Source: Chlorokybus atmophyticus (taxonomy: Eukaryota > Streptophyta > Chlorokybophyceae > Chlorokybales > Chlorokybaceae). From it: a stretch of DNA of 64,000 bases. Positions 36,145-50,036 of this stretch are shown in pieces. Under the pieces are notes generated by a model. It saw only the letters and a list, made by a program, of their open reading frames with translations. It had not been told where the DNA came from and ran no database searches. The position numbers and the translations under genes were made by a program. Where the stretch lies: NCBI GenBank assembly GCA_009103225.1, contig RHPI01003422.1:9379-73378 (forward strand), in the 5' to 3' direction. The stretch's first letter is position 1, and each line of letters starts with the position of its first letter.

Positions 36145-39100
36145 TCACTCTACCACAAGTCCATCAAACACCCCGAGCGCAACAGTTCTCGCGGCCCCCG
36201 CGCTCACTAAAACCCCCGCGTACACAACACCCCCGAATGGTGGCAACGCGATGTTGTTGTACGTTGTGTATGTGGCCCCACCATCAGTTGAATAGGAGGC
36301 AGTAAAGGCTCCAACCCCATCATAGCGCAGGCGGAGAAGTACGTTGATGGGGCTGAGGGCCACTTTGGGGGTGGTCGGGTGCGTGACAGCGATGGCACCG
36401 GTAGCTTCCCGAGCCACCAGCGCCATCGCACCCGCTGTAGTGAGGGAGAAGTACACATTTCTTGCGGCGGGGTCTGTTGGGCCTGAAGGGGAGGAGCGTA
36501 TGGCCACACCAAAGGTGGATGTGGAAATTGCGCTTGTCACGCTTTTCACCCTCATCGTAACGGTGAGACCGCCGATGCCGCTGACCTCACGCTGCGTGTA
36601 CATGAAGTGGCCCTCGTCGTTGTTGCCCTTCACGCCGAGACCGCTGCCGGCAACGCGGTACACGCCACTGTCAAGGCGCGCACCACCTGCAGACAACACG
36701 TGAGTCAACCATTGAATGAGGGAGAGCACGTACGTGTGCGCATACTTGTGTTTGTGTTGATGCAAGTGCAAGTGTGTGTCTGTGTGCGTGCAACATTACA
36801 CAAAAGTGCGCCACCATGATGCTTGCATGCTAGCACTTGCCTGGGAAGAATGCAGTGTTGGGCGGGGAGGCGATAAGATCCGCGGATGCAAAGCCCGATG
36901 GGAGGGCGCCGGGACCAGACACGGGAGTTTGCAGAGTCATGAAGGCCATATACGCGTAAGGAGGCGTAGACGGCTGCGTCACAGAGTGCTGTGTGCTGCC
37001 TCCGTCGGACCACCCTGCGTGAACGTGCATGCGCATCATATACACATGTGTACATGCGTGGATGCTTGTGTGTATAGAGACATGCACTTACCGGCATACA
37101 CGTATGTGATGCCAGAGATAATGACCGAGTCCGGTGCTCCAATCTGTCAAGATGGCAGTTAAGTCTTGCACGCACGCACATTGGACTCTCCGAATTGATG
37201 CGACATATGATTAGTGGTCTACCTGATTGACAGAGCCTACTGCTGCGCTCTGATAGATCTTTCCTGTGGAGCTTGCTGACCCTCCATTGAAGCTCACCCT
37301 ACGAGCAAGTACCAGCATTACACCCACACATTCACACACACGCACACACGCACACGCGTTACCTGAATGCCACCGGCGAGCTGAACACGCGTAAAGGCAG
37401 CGTCGGCGGTGGCGGCGAGGGCGGTGGCGTCACGGCATCGCTGGTGAGTACCGGTGGAGCAAACTTCAACAGGAAGTTGCGACCCAACACGCCCGCCACC
37501 GCCGCCACACCTGCGAGCTAAGATCGGTACACATGCACACGAACACGCACGTTGAGCAACTTATCCTCTTTACACTCCTCTTACCAGCCAAGCATGGGCC
37601 TGGAGAGCAGGTGAAAGGCACTGTCATGGTCGTAAGTGTGATGAAAGTGGTGCCTTGACGGGAGTAGGACGCCGTCACGCGGCCACCACTAATGCTCACG
37701 CGCACCGATACAGGAAACTGCGTGCCCAAAAATTAGTGTCAACATCAACACTACCGTCTGTGTGGCATGTTGTCTGCGCGTGCGCGTGTGTATGCACAGC
37801 TCCTCGCCTACCTGTGTGTTGGCGATTGACCCCGTCACCGTGGTGGTCCCGCCGTTGCTCGATCGGTACGACATGGCCACATTCTTGCGCGTGGCGTACA
37901 CGAACACGTTGGCCACATTGCTGACACTTCCGCCACCCGCGCGTATCATCACGCCGGCAGTGGACTGGACAGCCACGGACGCTGATGTGGCTGCGCTGAA
38001 TGATGTTAAGCGGACAGTCAACTCGATTGTTGAAGCACTCAACGCCGTACGCATGAAGTAGAACTGGTCCGCGGTGCTGCACACAACACAGTAAGTTGTG
38101 TGTGTGTATGCTGACGCTGTTATGCACCTGCACGAGCGCTCGTCCACACGAACAAGTCCACATGTATAGTCACATGCGCACATGCACACAGAGACACGAA
38201 CCCGTACACACATTCACCTGCTTATGTCGTATCCTCCCGCTGTCATCGCACACTCGGCTGCCCCACACGCCACCCCCCCGAGCAGATAATTCTTATGCGC
38301 CGCGACCCCAACATCTTCCGCCACATACCCACCACCCGCCGGCACACTCCCACCCACAATACTATAACTCGCATAGATAGTACTTCCCGCCCGCACAACC
38401 ACATCGTGAGCCCGCAACCCCGCATCACTCCACGCGGCAAATGAGTACACAACACCCGCATATGACACAGTTGAGGGTGCGGACACTCTCAATAGCGAAC
38501 CCGCCGTAGCCGACACAACGACAACACCCGTGGATGCGTCGGCGAGTGATGTACCGGCAACCACAGGCGCGGGCACGGGCCAACTGCGTATGGTCATTGT
38601 TGATGTTGTTGTTGGTGGCGCGGGTGGGGGAGGAGAAGGTGGTGAAGGTGGGGGTGGAGAAGGTGGTGAGGGTGGAGGAGGTGAGGGTGGAGGTGTGGGT
38701 GAAGGTGGCGAGGGTGGAGGAGGTGAGGGTGGAGGTGTGGGTGAAGGTGGTGAGGGTGGTGGAGGTGAAGGTGGTGAAGGTGGTGGTGGGGAGGAAGTGA
38801 CTGCTGCCGTGTTGTATGTGGCTTTGACTGACAGTATGCGCGGCGTGCGTGACGGGTCTGTGGTGCTGAGACGGATGCGGTATTGGAGGGTGCGGGATGT
38901 GATGTCGATCGCCGCTGCGTGCGGTGAGAGAGCGTGAGCGTGTTGTTCTTATCATACCCATACCTCAACATCACAACGTGTCGTTTGCCTCTCGCGTACC
39001 AGTGAAACTTGTTGATGAAGGGGTGAATGTGCCGGCTGTCACGAAGGCCGCGCCCGCGTCATCACCGCTTCTGCAGGTACAAGATTTTACGTGATTGGGA

Positions 39101-40832
39101 ACACAGATGCACACTACGCACGCCACACCCACACTCACCTAACATCGAGTGCCGCCGCCGTATTGGCCGGCATCCTCACTGCCACCTCCATCCCCACCCA
39201 CCTCACCACCCCATTCGCCTCCCACCCCCTCGCCACATACCCACACTCCATCTTCGTCACAGGCATCACCCACACCCACTCCACGCTCAACGTGGCCGCA
39301 GGATTACTTGTATACGAACTCATCGCGCCGTACGTGGCGGGTGGGCTCCACGCCGCGACGTGTGTGTCCACATCGTCGAGGGAGTAGGTGACAACATTAC
39401 TATTCTCTATGCGGTAGGAGTGGTAGGTGGTGAGGTAGGGTGTGCATGACGTGTCGGAACAGGCGGGGAAGTTGTTCTCGCTGGAGGGGGCGCCGGCACC
39501 AAGAGTGCGGTAAAACAAAGCTGCGCACGGGAGGGTGCGTGTAAGTGTACGTGTGTGTGTGTGTGCGCGCGCGGGAGCGTGCGCTGAATGAGTGTGCAAG
39601 TGCGCGTGTATTTGTGTTTGTGCCTGCGTGTGTGTGTGTGCATGGGCGTGATGGAAGCACCTTGTTAGATGTGTTGAATGCGTGTGTTCACCAGTAGTTG
39701 TGTATGGGACGTACTGTTTGTGGTGGAGCCAGTGGAGAAGATGGCCCAATAATTGTTGAATGGGCTTTGGTTGACCACATCCGTGAGGCCAACATGTTGG
39801 TACGCGCCAGGTGAGAACCTCGCAGAGACCTCCACCGCAGACCCAACACTCTCCAACGGGTCCCGCGTATACAACGCCGAGTTGTAAAGCTCCACAGCAC
39901 CTCCACTCACATGCGCGGTTGAAATGCCATCCCAACTCTTCACCGATAGAAATGTTGGCACGACGCCGTCGACATCAAACTCCGCCGCGTACGTGAGAGG
40001 TAACCCAACGTATCCGCCACCCGCCGCACCGTGGTCGAACACGTAACAATCACCACTACCTGATAGAAAGCTCGCAAACGACGAGTCCAACATGTTGCCT
40101 GTGACAACTTGTTCAAGTGGAGGTGGAGGAGGTGGTGGAGACATGTTGGCACCCCCCGGTGAGTGTGTCACGAAGGACCATGTGTACACGCCGTCCAACG
40201 TGCCGCCACCGTTGGCTCCCGTAAGACCTCCGCCCACACTAACAGTGTAGTGTGTGCCTTCATCCAACACATTGTTGGGTTGTATGGTCACAGCTTGCTT
40301 CACGCTGTCGAGTGTGGTGACAATTGGTATGTCGGCATCCGTGTCGCGGTTCTTCAGCGACACAACGAGGGTGAGAGGGTTGACGGGTTCGGAAAATAGT
40401 GCAATAATGTTGGGTGAAGAGGGTGAGACGTCTGTCTCATCCGCTGCGGGTAGCGTTATCACAACTGATAGTGGTATTGTTGTGTCCGATGACGCTATGA
40501 GTACGTCCACTTGCTCGACGACGGGTGTGGACACGCCATCTTGTGAGGGTGTCAACACCACTTGGAAGTAGATGTTGTCTCCCGTGTGGTTGATCGAGCC
40601 GTCCTCGGGTACAGCCTCCCACGCCATGTTGGGATCGTAACGCACGTTGAGTGTGACCGTGCCGGAGGACGTGGCGAGAGTGCGAGCGTGTATGCCCGTG
40701 AATGTGACGGGTGTGCGGAAAGACAATGACGAGGAGGTGTAAGAGCATGAGGACGGGTAAGGACCCGAGCGGAGAAAGGAGAGAGAGAGAGTAGAGGAGG
40801 TGTCCCGGTCCAAGGCGGACAAACCCTGCACA

Positions 40833-40868
<36 letters not shown>

Positions 40869-43800
40869 TAAACAAATGACTGTCAACTCACTATTGCCCA
40901 CGCGCTCGAGGAGTCGCCAACAGCGCCCGTTGTGACATTCTGCACGCCATCGGCGGCGTACTTTGAGCTTGACGCGTCCCACAGGATCTGATACCGATGG
41001 TAGCTGATGGCACAGACAATGCATCAGACACACACATAGACACACAGACACACAACTCGCTCTCCTCTCACCTGCCAAATGCGTCGCTGCCAGCGAGTCG
41101 TACATTGTTGGCATTTGCACGCGCATAGAGTACATCTCCTCCTCCTCCAAACGGAGTACCAATCAGACTCCATAGCGCCACATTGAATGGGTCTCCATTG
41201 CCATCCAGCGAAGTTAACCCAACATACTGCCCTTGCGTGGTAGACACACCACTATACGTGGCGCCGAAGTCCACTACGCGTGGCCGCGTGTACACGCCTT
41301 TTGTCGACACGGCCGAGAGCGCGAGGGAGAGCTTCCCACCCTCTATTGCACACTTTGCTCCCGAGCTTTCCCAGATTCTATACTTCAACACAACAGGTCC
41401 ACTTCCTTCCCACCCGAGAGACGTGTCGAGAGTGAAGTCTCCCTCAGTTGTGATGGTGGACTTCATGTTGGGTTGTTGGTTGAATGATAGAGAGAGGTAA
41501 GGTCTCAGCATGAACTCGCCGTCACCCTCGAGAGACACATACCCACATGTTGGGGTGGAGAAGCTACCCGCTGCGATGAAAGCCTCGGGTGTGGTGAGTG
41601 TGAGTGTGTAGGGTGGCCTCACGCTTGTCATGAAGGATACGGGTGGACCCGAGGGTAACGAGGCCGTGTTGGAGTGTGTGTCGGCCACGGTGACTCTAAG
41701 GTAGTATGTTGTAAAGGGTAAAAGAGACGTGAGAGGGAATGTGTGTGTGGTAGAGAAAGTGGTGTCAGTAGCAGCTGGCGTGAGAGCGTCAGAAGATGTC
41801 CCCAACAGTAGTGTGGCATTAGAAGCTTCATCGGTTGAGAAAGTCACCGAAGCACTGTAAGCTTGCACATCGGTCACGGTGATATCTGCATAATGGGAGT
41901 GTGAGACAGAGAGTATGTAACATACACATTCACACGCACACGTACCGTCCGTGATGACAGGTGCTGCGGTGTCGACACCATAAGTGGCCACGTAGCTCCC
42001 GGCCAACGCGGGGAACATGATGTAGTCCACGCCGCTCACCGTCTTACGCGTGCGCCCGCCAACAACTGACCCACCATTCCTGGTCAAACCAATCAAGTCC
42101 CCTGTCGGCACACCTAAGGCACGAGAACAACATGTCAACAAACCCAACATGTCGACACAACATAGCACACAACCACTCACTTGCGGGGAGAAGCGCACGC
42201 AGCAATGTTGGGCTTATCAGGCTCAGGTCCGCCACATCACCAGGTTGTACATCAAACTCCAAGGTACTCACACCCGCATCCCAACGCAAGTTGGCGAATG
42301 TGGACCCGCCGCGCATATCAACCCACATCAACACTTGTCTCGCTGACATCACCGGCGCATTATATCTCTTTGCCGACGCTAATATCGGGTCCACTTCCCC
42401 TCCTTTCCCCGCATCCGAGTGTATATTCGCAACAAACACCCCAACAAACCCGCGCGTGACAGCGTTATCAAGCAACGCATCAACAAACGACGGGTACACT
42501 TGGTTGGATTCATCCGTCATTTGCGTCACGGCTTGGTAGATATCCAGCATGGTCCCGTCGATATCGGCGAAGCGCATAGGGAGAGCTGAACCGGTGAATA
42601 AACCAGGGATGGAGGAGTCCCATGCGGTGGAAGAGTAGAGAGAACGAGGAGGCCAGTAGTAGTAGTTGGTGTCAAGACGGACGCCGTTCTCGAGCTCGAC
42701 CAAAGCCTGGAGTGGGTGGGTGGGTGGGTGGGTGGGTGTGCATGTGCGTGTGCGCGTGCGCGTGTGCGCGCGTGCGCATGTTGTTGTTAACAATACTTGC
42801 TAAGATGCTATCTGTGCGTGTTTCGTGTGTGATGTGGGATGCAAGCCTAAACAACACCTCCTCCTCTCTCTGACTTACTGCTGAGTCCCAGTCGCTCCAC
42901 GCGATGCAGTGCGTGCGTTCGGTCTGCGGGCCCGGCAGCGTCGGGTACTTGGCCGCGAAAGCACCGAACTGGTCTTGGAAGAAGGCTCGCAGACCTGAGA
43001 ATGCAATGCGAGTCAGAGTGTGGTTGAGTTGTGTACTGGGATGGCAAGCAAGCGTGCGTACTGTTGGGTGTCCAGTTGGCGCAGTTGGTGTTGATGTGCA
43101 TGGCCACTTCGAACCCTTGCGCGTGGTACTGCTGCGCCTGCGAGTCTGCCCAGTGTGGTAATGAGTGACGTGCGCATGTGCATGTACATGCGAAACAATG
43201 CGATGGTATGCACGTGTACGCATCCGTGTATGCGTGTGCGCATTGGTGTCCACGTCCGTGTGCGCGCATGTACGGGTGTGTACGGGTTGTGCGCGCGCAC
43301 ACACCACAAAGTGTCCTCACTCGTAAGTGCCGAGTCTGGATACAGGTACGCGGTCGCCCTCGCGCACTCCAGCATCTCCACCCTACACCCGCTATCCCTC
43401 GCCCCCTTGAGCTGCTCAAACCGGCTCGCATCCAACCCCCCTTCCCCCCCGTGGTTGTCGGCCGTCATCACCACCACCGCGTCCGCGCCGCCGGGGAGGT
43501 ACCAAAAACGAGGGAGAGATGGGAGGGGTGAGGTAGGGGAGGAACGGAGAAGGAAGGAGAGGAGGGAGGTTAACAGACGAAGCTGCTCGTCGGCCTGAGA
43601 GAGAGAGAGAGAGAGAGAGATGTATCAGGTTTTGAGTGAGTTGGAGTTGGTTTACAACACACTCAGATGCGTCGTGCGCGCATACGCATGCGCATGCAAA
43701 AACGAGTGCTCGCGCGCGCGGGTGTGTTGCCACAAAACAACAGAACAGCCCTACTTGGGGTACAGCGATGTTGTCCTGGTCCACCCACTGCGTCTGCGCG

Positions 43801-46800
43801 TCTCTGTTGATGAAGAGGTCGTCGGCGCGAATAGGGTCGATGCCGTCGTTCTCGGTGCCGGCGGCCGCGGGGTTGCCTTGACGCGTGTACACGACGCTCT
43901 GGGCCAGGTCGTAGGCCCACACAGCCACGCTGCCCTGGTAGTACACCGCCGGCCTGGAGAGAAAAGGACACACATGTCAAAAGAGAATCACGAGTTACGC
44001 GCATACGCACCTGTGCATTGACACCCGCACGCATGTGCACAAACGCATCAGCAGACTGTCTAATGTGTGTGTGCGTGTGCGCGTGGCATGCACACACGCA
44101 CACATACGTGCGACTCACCCTAAGTTGGCGCCTGCTGCAGTGGCCCTCAACGCCGCCACCTCGGTCGCTCCCGTGGGGTTGCTCAACACCAACCTATCAG
44201 CACTCCCATGAAACTGCATCCCGCGGTCACCAAACACACCAAATCCCGGCTGCGTTGGATCTATACACAACAAGAGTCAGATACACATACGCATGTTATC
44301 AAACATCACACACACCCAACACTTGCCTTGGTTGTGAACGAGCATGTACCCCTCCGACACTTGCATTGCGCGCGGGTTGAGCCCGAGCAGGGAGTTCATG
44401 TTGGGCGTGTCTTGTGGGCGCATTGCCACGAGAGGGTGGCCGTCCGACACCCACTGTGCCAGAATGCCGACCTGAGAGAGAGAGAGAGGGGGAGAGGGGG
44501 AGCATGTTGGGTTGTCGTGCCCGTGTGAACATGAGTGTGGTGTGGGAGGAGATTAGGTAGTCACTTACCTGAGGGGTGGGCACTGCAATGGCGCCGAGGA
44601 GGATTAGCCAGTAGCTGCTGAGTGCAGAGTAGGTAGTAATCTGGACACATAGTATGCATCAATCCCATGCACGGTGCTTGTGCAACGTGTTATGTTTGTA
44701 ATCAGTGCATGCGTGCGCGTGCTCAAGTTTGTGTTTGTGTATTTTTGTGCGTGTGCGGCATGCAGGTATGTCTCACCGTGCTGATATCTTTGACATCGAA
44801 GTAATTCAACCCTTCTGCTCGTAATATCTCCGCATAGTAGTACGAAAACCTGGCAAAGTTGGCCACTTCAGCACACATGCGCATACAGGTCAATTCGCAC
44901 ATGCCATATGCACACTGATGTGTGCAGAGCACAAATGCTCACACGGGCACGCACGCATTGACCCAACATACTTGTTGCTGGCGCTGGCAAGAACGAGCAC
45001 GGGTCCCCCAGGACCCTCATTGGGATTGAACTGGGCAGCAGCCGGGCCCACATCAATCGTCACCAAGCTGGGTGTGTCCTCAACATTGAGTGAGTCATCA
45101 ACCGCCCTCGCCATGATCGTGTACGAGCCCGCGGGGAGTGACACGGGACCAAAGGCCCACTTTGTCAAGGTATTGTCTGAAGGTATGGTTGGACGCCAAC
45201 TATTGCCGTTGTCTAAGGACACTTCGACCATGCCGACAACGCCCGCGCCCGCATCATTTCCAGTGATGGTGATAGTGAAAGGAGTGTTGGCATGCAGTGG
45301 GTCCGTGCTCGCGGGGGCTGTAATGGTAGATGTTGGCAATGTTGTGTCGGTGGTAGCGAGGGCCCGTACAAGACCTGAGGGTAGGGTTGCAGGCTGCACG
45401 GACATGTCGGCGAGGAGGTTGATTGTAAACTGTTGGATGGAAGGGTCTGTATCTGAAGACCCTCTGTCATGATTGGAGTCCAAGCCCCAGCTCCATTGCA
45501 CGGTCCCGGCCCCGAACACGATGGCGGGTCCCTTCTTGTACACAACAAGGCGATGCGTGGCGGATCCACCCTCAGCATACGTGGACCCGAAGTCCGTTAA
45601 GACCTGCACTCCCGTCACGCTCGTGCCCGACAGCCTAACAGACCCTGAGGGCCTGGTGGCGTCGTCAGGGTCTGAGTCCCACTCGTAACCAATCAGATCA
45701 TCTGTGACAATGGTGATGTCGCCGGTGTCTCCCGCAGCTACTGCACCCACGGGGGTGTCACGCCAGAAGCGCAAGCGGCGGAGGGACTCGGGAACCGTCA
45801 TGCGCGTGGACCCGCTGTTGACTCTGAAGAATTGACCAGTTAAGGTGCTCTCGGGTCGGCCACCGCCACGCGCCAACGCGTCAGCACGAGGGTCACGCCA
45901 CGTACCCGTCCAGGGACCAGTCCTGCCCTCAATGGGCAGACTCGGGTCCTCGGGTTCAGGACCTGACCATTAATCATTGTGAGAGTGTGGGTGAATTGTG
46001 TGACAACAGCATGACGACTATTACTTACTCTCCAGAGTGCCGCTGATGGCGTGTGTCTCTTTGAAGCAAATGAGGGTCTGGTGGTCAGGGGACCAGTACG
46101 TCTTCCAAAAGACCTCGTTACCACTGCATCAGAGACCCAAGGAACGTGAGTAACAGGTTGAACAACAACAACAACAACAACAACAACTACACGACGATGC
46201 GTGTTGACTTCACAGCAATAGAGACCGCAAGTGAGTCGCGTATGCACATGCATGCACGAGAGAAAAGTGCACACACACGCACTCGCACAAGCACGCACGC
46301 ACCAAAACACGACACAACACACCACTCTCCTCCTCACCTAAAGAACGCGATATGCACTCCTTCATCCCTCGCCGCCTCCACATTCGCTCTCTGGTCCCCC
46401 GACCAATACTCGTCATGTCCCACAGAGAAGTACGCCTTATGCTGCTTCATCACCGATACTGCAATAGAGCGGTCCGCGTCGCCACCGGACCAGTAGCTGA
46501 CGCTGTAACCGGCACCCTCCAGGAAACGAACCATCGGGTACTCGGAGTTGAAGACGAAGTCCTCGTTAGAAGTGTAGCGGGTCGTGAACGGACGCGCGTA
46601 AGAGACCTGTGGGCATAGTGAAATGTTGTTATTGGTCTAATACCACGGTTGTGTTAGATATAGTATTCTGTGCGACATGGTTAGATCGTACTCGTATATA
46701 TTGATTGCGCACCCCCACACATGCTCACGCATGCTAGCGCATGCACATGTGCATGCGCATGCAATGTGCACATGATGCAGTGCCCTCACCTTGTATGCGC

Positions 46801-48360
46801 GAGGCGAGGTGTATAGGCTGTACCCGCCGTAACTGTTGTACGCCTGCCAGGTGCTGTCCCAACACAACAGCACCACGCATCAAACCCCACTCCCACACCC
46901 CACCCCACCCCACCCACCCCCACCCACATCTCCACTTACGTGTCAGAGGTCTGGAACAGTATGTCGGCCGTGCTCGCGTCATCCCGCACGACAAAGAAGG
47001 CGTGGCTGGCTGCGTTGGCTCCCGTTTTCAGAAGAGCGAAGTAGATGCCTGAGAGTTGAGTGGAAGGGACCGACCACGTGGCGGCAACGGACCAAGAGGA
47101 GCAGTCCACAGAGAGGTACACAGGGTCCACGAGGCAGGCGGCCTAAGACAATGACAAGTGGGTGGGTGGATGGCTGGGTGGATGGGTGCGTGCATGCGTG
47201 TGTGAACATGAACGTGTGCGTGCGTTCCAGTGTGTTCACGTTTGCATACACGTGTGCGTGCGCGTGTGTCTCGCTATGTGCATGCGTGCATGCGCACGTA
47301 TGCATTTCCATGCTTGCAAGGAGAGGTTGCACTCGTGTGTGAGCGTGTGTGCGTGTTACTTGTCACTCCGTCAGATATGTCACCTGCGGGTTGACCACGC
47401 GGGAGCCCAACGACGCGACGCGGCGTGCCCCATTGCCGCCGTAATACCCCATTCGATACACGTCGATCGCAACAGGCGTGTTGGGAGCCGACGTGCTGAC
47501 CTGGAACCACATACACAAGCAAGTTGATGAGTAAACTGTATCTGATACAGCTTGTGAGATTTCTGCATTGACAAGGTGGGTTGCTCACCCGAAACTCGAC
47601 GAGTGAGCCGGGCGCCACGCTGAACGGCGTTGCAAAGGCTTCGGGTGTGGTGCCGCTGCTCTCCCACTCAGACGAACTGGCCACACATGGGAAAGAGGTG
47701 ATAAGCGAGGTAAGTGCGTGCACATATGTGGGTCCGCATACGTCTTAGTGTTGGTGCGCGCAAGTGCGAGTGCACCTGCGTGTGCATGCGTGTGTGCGTG
47801 TGTGCATGTGTGGGTGGGTGATTGAATAGGTGGGTGGGTGGGCGTGCATACGTGTCTGCGTGTGCGTGTGTGCGTGGCACATGCAGTAATGTGAGTTCAC
47901 TCACGGTTGGCCCTGCAGGCAGTTCTCGCGCACGATGTCATTGGCGTCAGGGGGAAGCGGAGAGCAGTAAGCTGCCGCAGCGACAGAGTGTGAGCCACCA
48001 GAGAAACAAACTGAACAGGATGATGAGTCTCGCAAGCATGGACTGGATACTAGCGCTGACTCAGTCTAGTACAACCCCCCGCTGTACGCACAGGGTTATA
48101 CAGGTATGTCGACTTGTGCTGTTGAAGTGTTCCACGTCCCACATATGACACATGAGCTCATGTGAACCCGCACCTGGAATTGGCGCTGCGACTGCTTCAG
48201 CCTTAGGAAGGGCGAGGCAAGCAGCGGTCAGCAACACCGCCAGTGCCAGCATGCGTAGCAATCTCCAAAAAGGGGAGGAGGAGGAAGAGGAGGAGGAGGA
48301 GGACATGTTGCAAGGCCTCGCCGCCGCCGCCGCCGCCGCCGCCATCATCCCATGGCGCAT
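36145..48360 (-). CDS. Giant secreted bacterial-type protein related to N,N-dimethylformamidase beta subunit
   Basis: The reading pieces total about 2,850 residues in some 32 exons over 12 kb. The start ATG at 48360 leads an Ala/Ser run and a signal peptide (LLRMLALAVLLTAACLALP); the first donor is at 48174. From about 47.7 to 45.0 kb the exons encode the family domain (YRMGYYGGNGARRVA, FFVVRDDAS, TWQAYNSYGGYSLY, SVGHDEYWSGDQRANVEAARD, GNEVFWKT, WTGTWRDPR, FGAGTVQWSWGLDSNHDR) and an Ig-like domain. At 44.9-42.2 kb follow YYAEILRAEGLNYFDV, QFHGSADR, VVYTRQGNPA, ADDLFINRD, MTADNHGGEGG, HINTNCANWTP, THCIAWSDWD and RLDTNYYYWPP. Then come fibronectin/Ig-like and concanavalin-like modules, a Pro/Ser linker at 38.6-38.8 kb and a lectin-like end (STDGGATYTTYN), with stop TGA at 36145. 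Such proteins occur in bacteria; substrate is unknown. Transfer from bacteria is inferred. Internal exon limits are approximate. Confidence 0.85.
38620..38805 (-). repeat. Coding minisatellite encoding a Pro/Ser linker
   Basis: GGTGGAGGTGAGGGT-type units on the + strand read on the - strand as repeated SPPSPPPPSPPSPTPPP. This is the hydroxyproline-rich linker style of algal extensin/pherophorin-like glycoproteins. The antisense reads as a Gly/Glu-rich frame that is not a gene. Confidence 0.85.
40835..40865. repeat. (GT)n microsatellite in an intron
   Basis: An uninterrupted GT run in an intron of the giant gene. Most of that gene's introns carry shorter TG/TGCG runs. Confidence 0.9.
43597..43620. 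repeat. (GA)n run forming the polypyrimidine tract of an acceptor
   Basis: On the coding (-) strand this is (CT)12 placed immediately before CAG|GCCGACGAGCAG, so the microsatellite serves as the polypyrimidine tract. A similar CT run precedes the acceptor near 44470. Confidence 0.8.
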
Positions 48361-50036
48361 CGTGACTGCAACTCAGCAGTGCTTGCGTCAGAACCTGCGC
48401 ATATTGGTAAATTGTACATAATATGGTAGCGAGAATGTCAGAATGTTGACATGGTCAGCAGAGTCATCACCACCCTGTCAGCAGCGACATTGCAACCGGT
48501 TCTTTTGCTTTGTTCACCATGTTGTTGGTTCCTCGTGACAGGTCAAGTTCTGGTCAGTCATGCATGACCACCACACAAACCAAGCCTCTCACCTGAGCGT
48601 CAGCGCCGCTGCAGCATCCGCCTCGTCCTCATGCTTCTCTCTCTTACACCAAGCCCGCACTGAACTAACACACAAGCCAGCCCGCCGCAGGCACGGACAA
48701 CGCCGCTGATGCCCCCGCCGACATGCACGGCACGGAACAACGCGCCCCCCGCTGACCTTGGCATAAGACCGATAAAGCACCGGCTAAACAAGCAGCAGCG
48801 GACCGAATTTGTGAGCTAAACAAGGGCAGGCTGTCTGGTCGTGGCCGGACAGTCAGAGGGCCATGACATGCGAGTTGTTGTCGTCTTCTTGAGAGCCAAG
48901 TCGCGTGTCGGCACGTCGCGTGGCCTGATGCATGCAAGTGCCGTATGCCGCGGCTTGAAACCATATGTACCGGTCATATGTATTCTAACCGGTAATAGTC
49001 AGCAAAGTTGGCCTCATCAGCGGGAATATTGTATGGGAGGCAAGGAAACAGACAAATTGTTTGGTAGGCTTGTCCGGTGTTACAACCCACAAGAAGCGTC
49101 GTGCTTTTGCGAGGTACAGTACTGCAGTGGCCGGCGTGCGCTCGATCCAACGGCTTCCGCAAGCTGAGTCGGGCTCCGGTAGCTTCACGCACCGTTGAGA
49201 TACAGCGATTGGCATAATGGCCATGCGGAGCAGACGACGCACGGCGACGCGACACTGCACCTGGCGGCGGGCCGCGGTCGTGTCGTCTTTTGCGATGACG
49301 TCTTGCAACAAGGGGAAGCACCCCAGGCTACAACATCGGCATGCATGAGTCATGTATGCATTCGACGTTCCCACTATCTATGATAAAATGGTGGACACAT
49401 CGCAAAGGGGTCAAACACGTGAACAAGGGGTGCGGCTGATTGGGCGATTGGGTGGCCGGCCTGCCGCGCATCCCACTCAGGGCCATCGCATACGCGACTG
49501 CCGGGCTGCCGCAGTGGGAACAATGACGACTTGATAGAAAAATGCGCGGGACTAACTCGCTGCGTAATGAAGGTACCCATGCCGCCCTCACAGATCTGAT
49601 GCCTTATGTAGCTCCACGTAGTCTATTGCTAAACATGGCGGCCGATGATTATAGTGTTCAAACGTTAAAATTCACGTTTAAACACTATGATCAGATGAGA
49701 GTAGCCTTAACCGTCATTGGGGCTAAAAGTTGTTGCATTATTAAGGTACCTTCCCACAGATCCGATAGTTTTATGGTGGCTCCACGACCTATCATGTTGC
49801 ATCGCAGCCGCAGAGTGTGATCAGAAATACAAAACAACCTGCATGTATAGAATGCGCGGGAGTATGAGAATTACGAGAGAGTTTCTGCTTAGTGAAGGTT
49901 GTTTCCCATGCCGCCCCAATAGATCGGACGTTTACATGTGGCCACGCGGCCTGCATAAGTGCATGTAGGTTGTTGAGTGTGATTACGGCATTAATTAACC
50001 TTAAAAAATGATAGGATTGCGTAAAACAAAGAGTTG

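Noticed and set aside
38530-38937. Gly/Glu-rich open frame on the + strand
   Set aside because: It is the antisense of the Pro/Ser linker exon of the giant gene.
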